A DNA stretch of 64,000 bases from CAIZGX01 sp046048875 (GTDB lineage: Bacteria > Bacteroidota > Bacteroidia > Flavobacteriales_D > Sanyastnellaceae): contig JBJOFG010000002.1 in the NCBI GenBank assembly GCA_046048875.1, forward strand, positions 1 through 64,000, given 5' to 3'. This document shows positions 53,107 through 62,141 of this stretch, in pieces (the stretch's first letter is position 1; each line of letters begins with the position of its first letter). Below the pieces are notes generated by a model. The model was not told the origin of the DNA. It saw only the letters and a program-made list of their open reading frames with translations, and made no database searches. The position numbers were made by a program, and so were the translations under genes.

Positions 53107-56100
53107 TTATGCTTCAGTTTCTTCAATGTTTCTAACTTTTGTCATGTAGAAGATGTTTGGTTGAATACCTACTTCTTCCAAAGAATGGTATGAACGGTTG
53201 TTCTTCGAACGCGCAGTGTTCTCAGATTTTGTATCGTTCAAATCTCCAAATACAATAGCGTGTGTAGGACAAGCCTCAGCACATGCTGTAACGATTGATC
53301 CATCTTGTACTGGAGTACCATCTTTCTTAGCCACCAACTTACCCGCTTGGATACGTTGTTGACACATGCTACACTTCTCCATTACCCCACGTGTACGAAC
53401 AGTCACATCTGGATTCAATACCCAACGGAGGCTTTCGTCTTGTGATGGGTTGAAGTTTGCGAACTTATCGTTTGTGACGTAGTTGAACCAATTGAAACGA
53501 CGAACTTTATACGGACAGTTGTTTGCGCAGTAACGAGTACCAATACAACGGTTGTAAGCCATATTGTTCAAACCTTCATTGCTGTGTGTTGTTGCAGCAA
53601 CCGGACAAACCGTTTCACAAGGAGCGTGATTACAGTGTTGGCACATCATTGGCATGTGAACCGTACGTGGATTCTCCTCTGGATTCTCCATTTCACGGTA
53701 AGCACCAATAGCACCTTTACCTGTAGCTTCTTGCGTTTTTTCTAATGTCTCTGCCAAATCAATTGGCTGATATTCTGAAGAGAAATAACGGTCAATACGC
53801 ATCCAGTGCATATCGCGGTGACGTCGAACTTCGTCTTTACCTACAACAGGAACGTTATTCTCAGTATGACATGCTGTGATACAAGAACCACAACCAATAC
53901 AAGAAGACAAGTCAATCGTCATTCCCCAACGGTGACCTGCACCTTCTACTGGATGATCACTCCACAAGTCAAATTCTTTAACCGGCTTGCGGTCAGCTGG
54001 ATTAATCTTACCATCTCCATTCACATCTTCATGAACAGGAAGGGTAGGAACCATATTCCATGAAGCTGTTCCCTTTTCTGCCTCTTTCTCTGCTAAATAC
54101 TTACCTAGAACTGTTTCCTTCACAACAGAATCACGACCCATTACAGTGTTGTGAAGTTGTGTTGAAGCCAATTCGTATGTTTCTCCGGTTACCTCAATCG
54201 AGGCTGTTCCGATGTATTGACGAGTCGTTGAAGTTGAAACGAATTGGAAAGCGTTTTGACCAATGGTCTTCGGTTTTCCATTCTCATTCAATTCATATTC
54301 GCCATTCGCCGCGGTTTGGTAAGCTGCCTTACCAATTTTCTCGTTGTTCGCTCCACGACCGTAACCCAAAGCGATTCCAATGGTTCCCGGCTTTTGACCT
54401 GGAGTTGGACATACTGGAAGAGTCACTGACTTTCCGTTGATGGTTACTTTAACAACAGAAGCTGGATCGTCTTGAGCGATGTAAGAGTTCAAACCTAAGC
54501 GTTTAACATCTGTTGGTGACATCGCAACATAGTTGTCCCAAGTTACTTTGGTAATCGGGTCTGGAGTCTCTTGAAGAACTGGGTTGTTGGCATAATCACC
54601 AGCACCCATTGTTACCTTTTGATAAAGACTAACCTCCCACTCTCCTGTTGCCATTGAACTTGCGTTCGCTAATGCAGAAGCAAGGTCATAAGATACAGGT
54701 GACGATGCAATGACTGGAGCGGCAATCGCAGCGGCAGCAACTACTGGCGCTATCGTTACATTAGTTTCAAGAACTGTAACTCCAGTTCCAACAACAGGAA
54801 CAACTACTGGGGCGTTCTCTGCCGTAGGCAAAGCAACGTTGTGTGTAGTTCCGTTGTGAATACTCATATTGAACAAGTCTGAAGGCAAACCTGCATGAGT
54901 AGACTTGATATAATCGTAGTATGAAGTTGAATTTCCTGACCAACGTAACAAGCTCTCTTGCGCAGAGCGTGTGTTGTACAATGGTGTAATCGTTGGTTGA
55001 ACGAAATCAACACGACCATTCATTGGCTCAAGGTCATTCCATGATTCTAAATAGTGATGATCAGGAGCGTTGTAGGTCGCAGTTGCAGATGTTTCATCGG
55101 CATAACCATTGAAGCTAATCACGGTAGAAACCTTAGTCATCGCCGCTTTGAATCCAGCAGCGTCCGCATAAGCGTAACCAGGATTTGCTCCGTAAACGAT
55201 TAATGCGCCTACTTGACCGTTGTTCATTTCTGCAACTAAACGATCCATTGCTGCATCGTCTCCTTGATAGAAATTAACAGCCTTGTCAGCACTCAACGTC
55301 GAACCGTAGTTCTTCAATTCATTATTGATTGCGCATACAATAGATTGAACATCCACATTGTTGCTTCCTGCAACAACGATGCTCTCTCCCGCGTTTGCTT
55401 TCAACTCTTCTGCAATACGAGCAATACGTGAAGAATCAACTCCTGCAACCTCAGCGTTTCCGCCTTTGATCGCGTTGTACAATGCTGCTACAACTGCGCC
55501 TTCTTGTGAAGGCTTGATTGGAATACGAACGTCTGCGTTCGATCCAGTCAATGACATAGTTGCTTCGAATTGGTAGTGTTTGCTCATCCACTCACCTTCA
55601 GGGCGACGTGTAGAAGCATAGTCTCCTTGGAACAAGTTCGAAGACATCCAAGTGCCTAAGAAATCTGCACCTACAGAAACAATTGTTTTCGCTTTAGAAA
55701 AATCCATTGAAGGAATGACTTCCTTACCGAATACATTCTTATGCGCTAAACGGATACCTTGATATGAAATAGCGTCCCACTGAATGTGTTGAACCTTTCC
55801 AGTATATTTAGCTGAGAACTCAGCGATTGCACGCTTTGCACTTGGGCTAATTACAGTGTTCGATAAGATACGGATGGAAGAAGCACTTGCCAATGCAGAA
55901 GAAACTTCAGCATCTAAAGTTCCCCAATCGGTTGAAGCACCACCTTTTTGTGGTCCTTGCAGACGAGCGCTATCATAAAGACCCAATACAGAAGCATTGA
56001 TTCGAGATGAAACAGCACCGCCGCCGATTCCGTGTTCTTTGTTTCCTTTAATGAAGATTGGACGACCCTCACGCGTTTTAACGAACAAATTCGCATACTC

Positions 56101-56400
56101 ATTTCCATCATAGAAAGTAGACGCGTAATAGTTCGCAACACCCGGAGTGATTTCCTCTGGCTTCACCACGTAAGGAATACTCTTAACTACAGGAGTTTCA
56201 CAAGCCGCAAGCGTTGCAGCCGCTACGCTGAATCCCATGAACTTCAAGAAGTCACGACGTCCAGTGTTACTTTCTGCAAGCTTGTCATTGCCTAAAAAGC
56301 TTTCAACGCTTTCAGACTTTGCAAACTCTGTTGACATGCTTTCTTGGAAAGAAGAAGTGTTTTCCAACTCTTCCATTCCTGTCCAGTATTTTTTATTCAT
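53107..56400 (-). CDS. actB: Alternative complex III subunit ActB, iron-sulfur protein fused to a molybdopterin-oxidoreductase-like domain
   Basis: 1097 residues from ATG 56400 (ATG 56406 is an alternative; a TTG at 56421 is rejected). A twin-arginine signal NTGRRDFLKFMGFSVAAA (Arg48-Arg49) directs folded export. The N-terminal two-thirds resembles a molybdopterin oxidoreductase but no cofactor ligand is recognisable, as known for ActB. The C-terminal third has four clusters' worth of Cys: CIGCGSCITACHTE, CQHCNHAPCETVCPV, CIGTRYCANNCPYK and CSMCQQRIQAG with CAEACPTHAI. Residues about 520-580 are an Ala/Val-rich low-complexity stretch (APVVVPVV, VVAAAAIAAPVIA) that looks like a linker or insertion. 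Confidence 0.95.
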   Translation of the reverse strand: MNKKYWTGMEELENTSSFQESMSTEFAKSESVESFLGNDKLAESNTGRRDFLKFMGFSVAAATLAACETPVVKSIPYVVKPEEITPGVANYYASTFYDGNEYANLFVKTREGRPIFIKGNKEHGIGGGAVSSRINASVLGLYDSARLQGPQKGGASTDWGTLDAEVSSALASASSIRILSNTVISPSAKRAIAEFSAKYTGKVQHIQWDAISYQGIRLAHKNVFGKEVIPSMDFSKAKTIVSVGADFLGTWMSSNLFQGDYASTRRPEGEWMSKHYQFEATMSLTGSNADVRIPIKPSQEGAVVAALYNAIKGGNAEVAGVDSSRIARIAEELKANAGESIVVAGSNNVDVQSIVCAINNELKNYGSTLSADKAVNFYQGDDAAMDRLVAEMNNGQVGALIVYGANPGYAYADAAGFKAAMTKVSTVISFNGYADETSATATYNAPDHHYLESWNDLEPMNGRVDFVQPTITPLYNTRSAQESLLRWSGNSTSYYDYIKSTHAGLPSDLFNMSIHNGTTHNVALPTAENAPVVVPVVGTGVTVLETNVTIAPVVAAAAIAAPVIASSPVSYDLASALANASSMATGEWEVSLYQKVTMGAGDYANNPVLQETPDPITKVTWDNYVAMSPTDVKRLGLNSYIAQDDPASVVKVTINGKSVTLPVCPTPGQKPGTIGIALGYGRGANNEKIGKAAYQTAANGEYELNENGKPKTIGQNAFQFVSTSTTRQYIGTASIEVTGETYELASTQLHNTVMGRDSVVKETVLGKYLAEKEAEKGTASWNMVPTLPVHEDVNGDGKINPADRKPVKEFDLWSDHPVEGAGHRWGMTIDLSSCIGCGSCITACHTENNVPVVGKDEVRRHRDMHWMRIDRYFSSEYQPIDLAETLEKTQEATGKGAIGAYREMENPEENPRTVHMPMMCQHCNHAPCETVCPVAATTHSNEGLNNMAYNRCIGTRYCANNCPYKVRRFNWFNYVTNDKFANFNPSQDESLRWVLNPDVTVRTRGVMEKCSMCQQRIQAGKLVAKKDGTPVQDGSIVTACAEACPTHAIVFGDLNDTKSENTARSKNNRSYHSLEEVGIQPNIFYMTKVRNIEETEA

Positions 56401-56427
56401 ACCCATGATATTCAGGTCCAATCAAAA

Positions 56428-57864
56428 TTAATAGTGACATTTTCCACATTCCCATCCACCCATTCCTTTTACAGAAATCTCAGGACGCAATGTATCTAAC
56501 TTTTCTCCCAACTTCATTCCGTCTATGTTCTCTTGAAGCAATGCACGCAAGTTGCGCTTTCCAGCCTCCGTAGATTTGAAACGCTCATGCATCTCTTCAT
56601 AGTAACCGCTTGAAGACAAGTCAATTTTCTTCTCTTTGTGACATTCAATACACCAGCCCATTGTCAAGGTTGGCTTTGTCAACTTCACCAATCCTTCCAC
56701 ATCTTCTTGAAGATTAATTTCTTCAGTTGTAGCCTGACGACCAGTTGTATACGTTTGAACAGGACCGTGACATTGCTTACAATCAATTTTACCAACAGTT
56801 ACGTGCTGGCTGTGGTTGAAGTAAACGTGGTCTGGTAAGTTGTGAACTTTATTCCAAACGATTGGCTTCTGATCATAGTTCGCTATGTATTGCTTGGTGA
56901 TCGTATCAAATCCGATTGCCGCATAAATCTTAGCAATTTCCTTAGAACCAGTGATTGGTCCTTTGTTAATTCCCTTGTGACAGTTCATACAAACGTTTAC
57001 TGAAGGAATTCCCGCATGCTTCGACTTCGACGCACTGCTGTGGCAATATTGACAGTCGATCTCGTTTTTACAAACGTGACTAGCGTGAGAGAACCAAATC
57101 GGTTGCTCTGGGTTGTACCCTTCGTAAACACCAATATCCATCAGCGTTCCATATCCTACAACTGCAAAGTAACACACCAAGAAAACTCCAACGATTCCAA
57201 CGAATCCTTTATTCTTCCACATCCAAGCCTTCATAGAAGCCCAGTAGCCTTTGTGCTCTTCCTCCTCAGAAACTTCTCCTTCTGCATTTGCAGCCTTCAA
57301 AGAGCGAGAAATGTTCGCAGCAGAAACACCAACGATTGCTAGAATTAATCCGATGATGATAATCCAAATGACTCCACCACCACCATTGGCTTCTTCTTCC
57401 AATGCCTTCATCTTAGCCATGTCCTCTACGGTAATGCAATTAGGACCTTCATCCTTCTTCGCACCTGCAGCTCCACCGCCCGACTTAACATACGTTAAGA
57501 TGTGATTGATTTCTTCTTTAGAAACTGCCTGAGCAGCCATCCAACCATAAGAACCAACGTACTTGTCAACCAATCCTTTCACATAAGCATCGCCTGTTGC
57601 AGCAGCAGCTTGTGGATTTTGGATCCATTTAACAATTAATTCGTCCTTACCCGCCCAACGGTCTGAAATACCTTTCAAACCTGGCGCAGCCAAGATTTCA
57701 TCGGTGATTTTGTGACACGATGCACAGTTGGCATTAAAGAGTTCGGCACCTTTAACGGCATCTCCTCCTTCGTGAATGTTAGCAGCGTAAGCCGCTGAAA
57801 ATAAGGATAGGTTAACAATCGTTAACAACGCTAATCCTTTTAAACTTGCTAGAAGTCGCTTCAT
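56428..57864 (-). CDS. actA: Alternative complex III subunit ActA, multiheme cytochrome c
   Basis: A 478-residue membrane-anchored cytochrome with six CxxCH sites. One (CASCH, near residue 50) lies in an extra N-terminal class I cytochrome domain. Five (CQYCH, CMNCH, CKQCH, CIECH and C-terminal CGKCH) form the pentaheme part. A signal peptide (1-27) is followed by the monoheme domain, a TM helix near 165-185, a second near 218-238, and then the pentaheme domain. The added monoheme domain resembles the arrangement reported for Bacteroidota such as Flavobacterium. First gene of the operon, with its own promoter. Confidence 0.95.
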   Translation of the reverse strand: MKRLLASLKGLALLTIVNLSLFSAAYAANIHEGGDAVKGAELFNANCASCHKITDEILAAPGLKGISDRWAGKDELIVKWIQNPQAAAATGDAYVKGLVDKYVGSYGWMAAQAVSKEEINHILTYVKSGGGAAGAKKDEGPNCITVEDMAKMKALEEEANGGGGVIWIIIIGLILAIVGVSAANISRSLKAANAEGEVSEEEEHKGYWASMKAWMWKNKGFVGIVGVFLVCYFAVVGYGTLMDIGVYEGYNPEQPIWFSHASHVCKNEIDCQYCHSSASKSKHAGIPSVNVCMNCHKGINKGPITGSKEIAKIYAAIGFDTITKQYIANYDQKPIVWNKVHNLPDHVYFNHSQHVTVGKIDCKQCHGPVQTYTTGRQATTEEINLQEDVEGLVKLTKPTLTMGWCIECHKEKKIDLSSSGYYEEMHERFKSTEAGKRNLRALLQENIDGMKLGEKLDTLRPEISVKGMGGWECGKCHY

Positions 57865-57901
57865 TGCTGGTTTTTTACAAAAATCCTAATTTATAGCGTG
57901 G

Positions 57902-57932
57902 CAAATTTACTTCACGAGGTTTATCACAGAAA
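57902..57932 (-). promoter_or_regulatory. Promoter of the actABCDEF-ctaCD operon
   Basis: The minus strand has TTTC (57932-57929), a 19-nt spacer, then TAAATTTG (57909-57902). This predicts a leader of about 33 nt before the actA ATG. Confidence 0.65.
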
Positions 57933-58025
57933 TGTCATTTACATGTATTTCTCAATTTATACCTATTCTAAATAAGAGGTTCGTTCCATTCTCTCCATAG
58001 TCTATTGATTCAATGGTATTTAAGT

Positions 58026-58056
58026 TTTGTACTTCAACATGCAACACCTACTTTTG
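58026..58056 (+). promoter_or_regulatory. Promoter of the SPOR-domain gene
   Basis: TTTG, a 19-nt spacer, then TACTTTTG: a full match to the Bacteroidota consensus. The start point near 58060-58063 makes ATG 58076 more likely than ATG 58064. Confidence 0.72.
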
Positions 58057-58075
58057 TTGAGAAATGTCTTTTGTC

Positions 58076-58540
58076 ATGTTGAAACAATTGGTTCTCGGTT
58101 TTCTCTTACTACCTATTCTCGCTTTGGCGCAAAATTCTACCACGAATGCTTCTGTTGTGCCAAATAGATTGGTGGCAGATAGTCTTGGTCATGGAGTTGT
58201 AAATTTCATCGCTTCGCCCAGTGTGCTCGCTATAGAAAAGAACTCGAGGGGGTTAAATAATCTGCAAGGCTATCGCATTCAAATCTTTTTTGGACCCCTT
58301 GATCAAGCCAAAGCCAAACGCCAAGAGTATATGGTGAAAGGATTAATTCATCAAGCTTATCTCGAGCAAAATGTTCCTGACTTTAGTCTTCGTATTGGTG
58401 ATTTTCTAACTGAATCCGAAGCTCGACAAGAATTAAAAAACTTACGTCCGATTTACCCAAACGCATTTTTGGTTAAAGGTCATATCGAGCCACCAAACTT
58501 GAACTACTACATCAACGCGATCAAAGAAACTGAAAACTAA
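58076..58540 (+). CDS. SPOR-domain secreted protein
   Basis: 154 residues from ATG 58076 (ATG 58064 would add four). The signal peptide is KQLVLGFLLLPILALAQ. A C-terminal SPOR-like domain (about 65-145: GYRIQIFFGPLDQAKAKRQEYM and SLRIGDFLTESEARQELKNL) usually binds denuded glycan strands of septal peptidoglycan. The central part is short and unremarkable. It probably acts in the periplasm at division or cell-wall remodelling sites. It is a single gene; hmgA has its own promoter box. Confidence 0.85.
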   Translation: MLKQLVLGFLLLPILALAQNSTTNASVVPNRLVADSLGHGVVNFIASPSVLAIEKNSRGLNNLQGYRIQIFFGPLDQAKAKRQEYMVKGLIHQAYLEQNVPDFSLRIGDFLTESEARQELKNLRPIYPNAFLVKGHIEPPNLNYYINAIKETEN

Positions 58541-58608
58541 TCTCACTCTTGAGAAACATCAGTTTTCGAATTGCCTTTGCTCATATAATTTTCTTTCATC
58601 TTCATTCG

Positions 58609-58616
58609 TAACTTCG
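58609..58616 (+). promoter_or_regulatory. -7-like box of hmgA-hppD
   Basis: TAACTTCG, then 4 nt, then the hmgA ATG; identical in sequence and spacing to the nadC box. Confidence 0.45.
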
Positions 58617-58620
58617 CCGC

Positions 58621-59775
58621 ATGCCTATTTATCATTCACTTGGAAAAATCCCAGCTAAACGTCACACAACGTTTTACAAGGAATCTGGCGAATTGCATTA
58701 CGAACAGCTATTCGGCACAGAAGGATTCAGCGGTATGTCCTCGTTGCTCTATCACTTGCACAGACCTACCCAAATTAAAAGCATTAGCGCACCTGTAGAT
58801 GTTGCGCCTAAAGCAGCCGTATATCACAACATCGAACCGCGAATGCTCAGCAGCTTCAGCGTTGCGCCTCAAGACGATTTCCTCGAAAGCAGAACGGTAA
58901 TGCTTTTCAACAACGATCTGCATATTTCAGTAGCAGCTCCGCGTAAAAGCTTAACAGAGTATTTCTATAAAAATGCAGATGCCGATGAAGTGATTTTCAT
59001 TCATCGCGGTTCTGGAAAATTGAGAACCTTTCTCGGAAATATTCCTTTTGAATACGGCGATTACCTGGTTATTCCTAGAGGAATGATTTATCAAATTGAA
59101 TTCGATACCGAAGACAACCGTCTTTTCATCGTTGAAAGTTTCTCTCCGATTGTTACGCCCAAGCGTTACCGCAATCAATTCGGTCAATTGCTCGAGCATG
59201 CTCCTTTCTGCGAACGCGATATCAAGCGTCCGTCTGAATTGGAAACACACGACGAGAAAGGTGATTTCACCATGAAAATTAGAAAGGAAAATCACATGCA
59301 CACCCTTGTGTATGCAACACATCCTTTCGACGTTGCAGGCTGGGACGGATACAACTATCCTTATGCTTTTTCAATTCACAACTTCGAACCGATAACAGGG
59401 CGTATTCATCAACCGCCACCCGTGCACCAAACGTTCGAAGGACACAACTTTGTAATCTGTTCTTTCGTACCGCGATTGTACGATTATCATCCACAATCAA
59501 TTCCTGCACCATACAACCACAGCAACATCGATTCAGATGAAGTGCTGTATTATGTAGATGGTGATTTCATGAGCAGAAACCACATTGAAAAAGGATATAT
59601 TTCACTTCATCCAGGAGGTATTCCACATGGACCACACCCTGGTGCTTACGAAAGAAGCATTGGTCAAAAAGACACGCAAGAACTTGCAGTCATGATTGAC
59701 CCTTTCAGACCGCTTCGAATTACCGAAGCAGCCCTTCAAATTAACGATCCAAATTATATTAAAAGCTGGTTATAA
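58621..59775 (+). CDS. hmgA: Homogentisate 1,2-dioxygenase
   Basis: A 384-residue non-heme iron enzyme that opens the homogentisate ring to maleylacetoacetate. The C-terminal cupin carries the iron-binding SLHPGGIPHGPHPGAYE; DEVLYYVDGDFMSRNHIEKG precedes it. It is somewhat shorter than the human enzyme (445), as is common in Bacteroidota. Its TAA overlaps the ATG of hppD by one base, so the two consecutive steps of tyrosine breakdown are co-translated. The next enzymes (maleylacetoacetate isomerase, fumarylacetoacetase) are not here. Confidence 0.95.
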   Translation: MPIYHSLGKIPAKRHTTFYKESGELHYEQLFGTEGFSGMSSLLYHLHRPTQIKSISAPVDVAPKAAVYHNIEPRMLSSFSVAPQDDFLESRTVMLFNNDLHISVAAPRKSLTEYFYKNADADEVIFIHRGSGKLRTFLGNIPFEYGDYLVIPRGMIYQIEFDTEDNRLFIVESFSPIVTPKRYRNQFGQLLEHAPFCERDIKRPSELETHDEKGDFTMKIRKENHMHTLVYATHPFDVAGWDGYNYPYAFSIHNFEPITGRIHQPPPVHQTFEGHNFVICSFVPRLYDYHPQSIPAPYNHSNIDSDEVLYYVDGDFMSRNHIEKGYISLHPGGIPHGPHPGAYERSIGQKDTQELAVMIDPFRPLRITEAALQINDPNYIKSWL

Positions 59776-60914
59776 TGAATGTTTACGACGCAGGTTCAGA
59801 AATAGAAAAAATATTTCCTGACGCACAAGATTTTTTACCTCTACTAGGTACCGACTACGTTGAATTGTATGTTGGAAATGCAAAACAATCGGCGCACTAT
59901 TACATGAGTGCCTGGGGATTCAAACCCCTCGCCTATCGCGGATTAGAGACCGGATCGAAAGATGCCGTTTCATACGTTCTTCAACAAGATAAAATCCGTT
60001 TGGTGCTTACCACTTCACTTGTTGCAGGTGGCCCTATCAACGAACACGTTAGCCAACACGGCGACGGTGTTAAAGTTGTTGCGTTAATGGTTGAAGATGC
60101 TGCAAAGGCATGGGAAGAAACCACTCAACGTGGCGGTGAAACGTGCCTAGATCCAATTCGTTTAAACGATGAAAACGGTGAAGTCATTTTAAGTGGAATC
60201 CGTACATACGGAGAAACATTTCACTACTTCGTTGAACGCAAAAACTACAACGGCGTTTTCATGCCAGGTTATGTGAAATGGGAACCTACTTTCCAACCCA
60301 AAGAAGTTGGATTGAAATACATTGACCACATGGTTGGAAATGTGGGTTGGAATGAAATGAATAAGTGGGTTGAATTCTATGCGAAAGTGATGGGATTCAC
60401 GCAGTTGGTTAGTTTCGACGACAAAGACATTTCTACTGAATACACGGCGTTAATGAGTAAAGTAATGGCGAACGGAAACGGTCGCGTTAAATTCCCAATT
60501 AACGAACCTGCAGAAGGAAGAAAGAAAAGTCAAATTGAAGAATACATTCAATTCTACAACGGCGCAGGCGTGCAGCACATCGCTGTTGCAACCAACAACA
60601 TTATTGAAACAGTAACCGCCTTGAAAAACAACGGCGTTGAATTCTTAACTGTACCAAACACCTACTACGAAACCGTTTTAGATCGTGTTGGAAAAATCGA
60701 TGAAGACCTTGCTCCACTCCAAGAATTGGGAATCTTAATAGACCGCGACGACGAAGGTTACTTACTTCAAATATTCACGAAGCCTGTGTTAGATAGACCA
60801 ACCATGTTCTTTGAAATCATTCAAAGAAAAGGAGCGCAGTCGTTCGGAAAAGGAAACTTCAAAGCGCTTTTCGAATCCATCGAACGTGAACAAGAAAGAC
60901 GCGGAACACTTTAA
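59775..60914 (+). CDS. hppD: 4-hydroxyphenylpyruvate dioxygenase
   Basis: A 379-residue Fe(II) dioxygenase that converts 4-hydroxyphenylpyruvate to homogentisate, the substrate of the upstream HmgA. Iron ligands: His185 (YIDHMVGNV), His268 (VQHIAVATN) and Glu347 (FFEIIQRKG). A two-domain vicinal-oxygen-chelate fold of normal length. Hydroxymandelate synthase is a close relative but the tyrosine-pathway context favours HPPD. Confidence 0.96.
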   Translation: MNVYDAGSEIEKIFPDAQDFLPLLGTDYVELYVGNAKQSAHYYMSAWGFKPLAYRGLETGSKDAVSYVLQQDKIRLVLTTSLVAGGPINEHVSQHGDGVKVVALMVEDAAKAWEETTQRGGETCLDPIRLNDENGEVILSGIRTYGETFHYFVERKNYNGVFMPGYVKWEPTFQPKEVGLKYIDHMVGNVGWNEMNKWVEFYAKVMGFTQLVSFDDKDISTEYTALMSKVMANGNGRVKFPINEPAEGRKKSQIEEYIQFYNGAGVQHIAVATNNIIETVTALKNNGVEFLTVPNTYYETVLDRVGKIDEDLAPLQELGILIDRDDEGYLLQIFTKPVLDRPTMFFEIIQRKGAQSFGKGNFKALFESIEREQERRGTL

Positions 60915-60917
60915 GTC

Positions 60918-62141
60918 GTGAAGCTATCGCTCTTCATTGCTAGACGCTACTTGTTCGCGAAAAAATCGCGAAACATTATAAATGCCATATCGCTCATCTC
61001 TATGAGCGTTGTGGCATTTGTTGCTTGTGCAATGATTCTCGTGATGAGCGCCTTCAACGGACTTGAACTTCTCATAGAAGATTTATTCTCGAGCTTCGAT
61101 GCTCCCATAACCGTTGTCGCCAAACAAGGCATTCAAATCGAAGAGAAATCCATTCCCTTCGAAAAAATACAACAGCTCGAAGGAGTCACTGTAATTGGAA
61201 AAGTCATTGAAAACGATGCCTGGTTGCAGTACAACAATTCCAACACCGTTGCCACAATCAAAGGCATAGAACCCCACTATTTAAAAACGCTTCCCACCGA
61301 CAGCATGGTTTATGCGGGTGAATTTTTGTTGGAAAAAGATTCCGCTAACTACGCGGTGGTTGGACTAGGTGTTCGTGGCGAATTGCAATTTCCTTCTTCG
61401 CTTCAACCTCCCGTTTTACTGAACATTAAAACACCTGTTGCAGGAAAACGTCTCTCTACCAATCGCGAAAATGCATTCAATGAAACGAACCTTCGTGTTA
61501 CAGGTATTTTCACCGCAAATGCTGAGCTCGATAAGAAGTATATTTTTCTTCCTTTCCGCTTAGCGCGTGCCATGTATGAGATGGACTCGACCTTCACTTC
61601 GCTCGAAATTCAAACTTCTCCAGACACTGATTTGAATAAGCTGAAGGAAGAACTTCAAGCCTTACTTCCAAATTTAAACGTTCAAACCAGAGAAGATAAA
61701 AACGCATTGGTATATAAGACGAACGAAAGCGAGAAATGGGCGACCTACTTGATTCTCGTTTTCATTTTAATCATTGCGAGCTTCAATATTTTAGCTTCAC
61801 TCACGCTGCTCATTATTGAAAAGAAAAAAGACATTCACGTCATGTACAGCATGGGAGCCACAAAAGCCACCATTCGAAATATTTTTATTTTAGAAGGTGT
61901 GTTCATCAATCTTACCGGCGCTGTGATTGGAACTTCCATTGGACTTTTACTTACCTACTTGCAACAAACCGTTGGATTGGTGCGCATGCAAGGTGCCGTT
62001 GTTGAATTCTATCCGGTGCACATTATCCCTTCTTCTGTCGTGCTTATTTTTCTTACTGTTTGCTCGATTGGAAGTCTTTTCTGTGTGGTCTTTGTTCCCG
62101 CGCTTTTGAAAAAATTTCAATACAACAAATCACAAGATTAA
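60918..62141 (+). CDS. LolC/LolE-like ABC transporter permease (FtsX family)
   Basis: A 407-residue protein with GTG start 3 bases after hppD. Four TM helices: one near the N terminus (NAISLISMSVVAFVACAMILVMSAFNGLE) and three at the C terminus around the FtsX-like domain (ILVFILIIASFNILASLTLLIIEKKKDIHVMYSMGAT). A large periplasmic MacB-like domain (about 45-270) lies between. This pattern fits the LolCE group that releases lipoproteins for transport to the outer membrane. The ATPase is not adjacent. Its stop shares TTAA with convergent dprA. Confidence 0.9.
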   Translation: MKLSLFIARRYLFAKKSRNIINAISLISMSVVAFVACAMILVMSAFNGLELLIEDLFSSFDAPITVVAKQGIQIEEKSIPFEKIQQLEGVTVIGKVIENDAWLQYNNSNTVATIKGIEPHYLKTLPTDSMVYAGEFLLEKDSANYAVVGLGVRGELQFPSSLQPPVLLNIKTPVAGKRLSTNRENAFNETNLRVTGIFTANAELDKKYIFLPFRLARAMYEMDSTFTSLEIQTSPDTDLNKLKEELQALLPNLNVQTREDKNALVYKTNESEKWATYLILVFILIIASFNILASLTLLIIEKKKDIHVMYSMGATKATIRNIFILEGVFINLTGAVIGTSIGLLLTYLQQTVGLVRMQGAVVEFYPVHIIPSSVVLIFLTVCSIGSLFCVVFVPALLKKFQYNKSQD

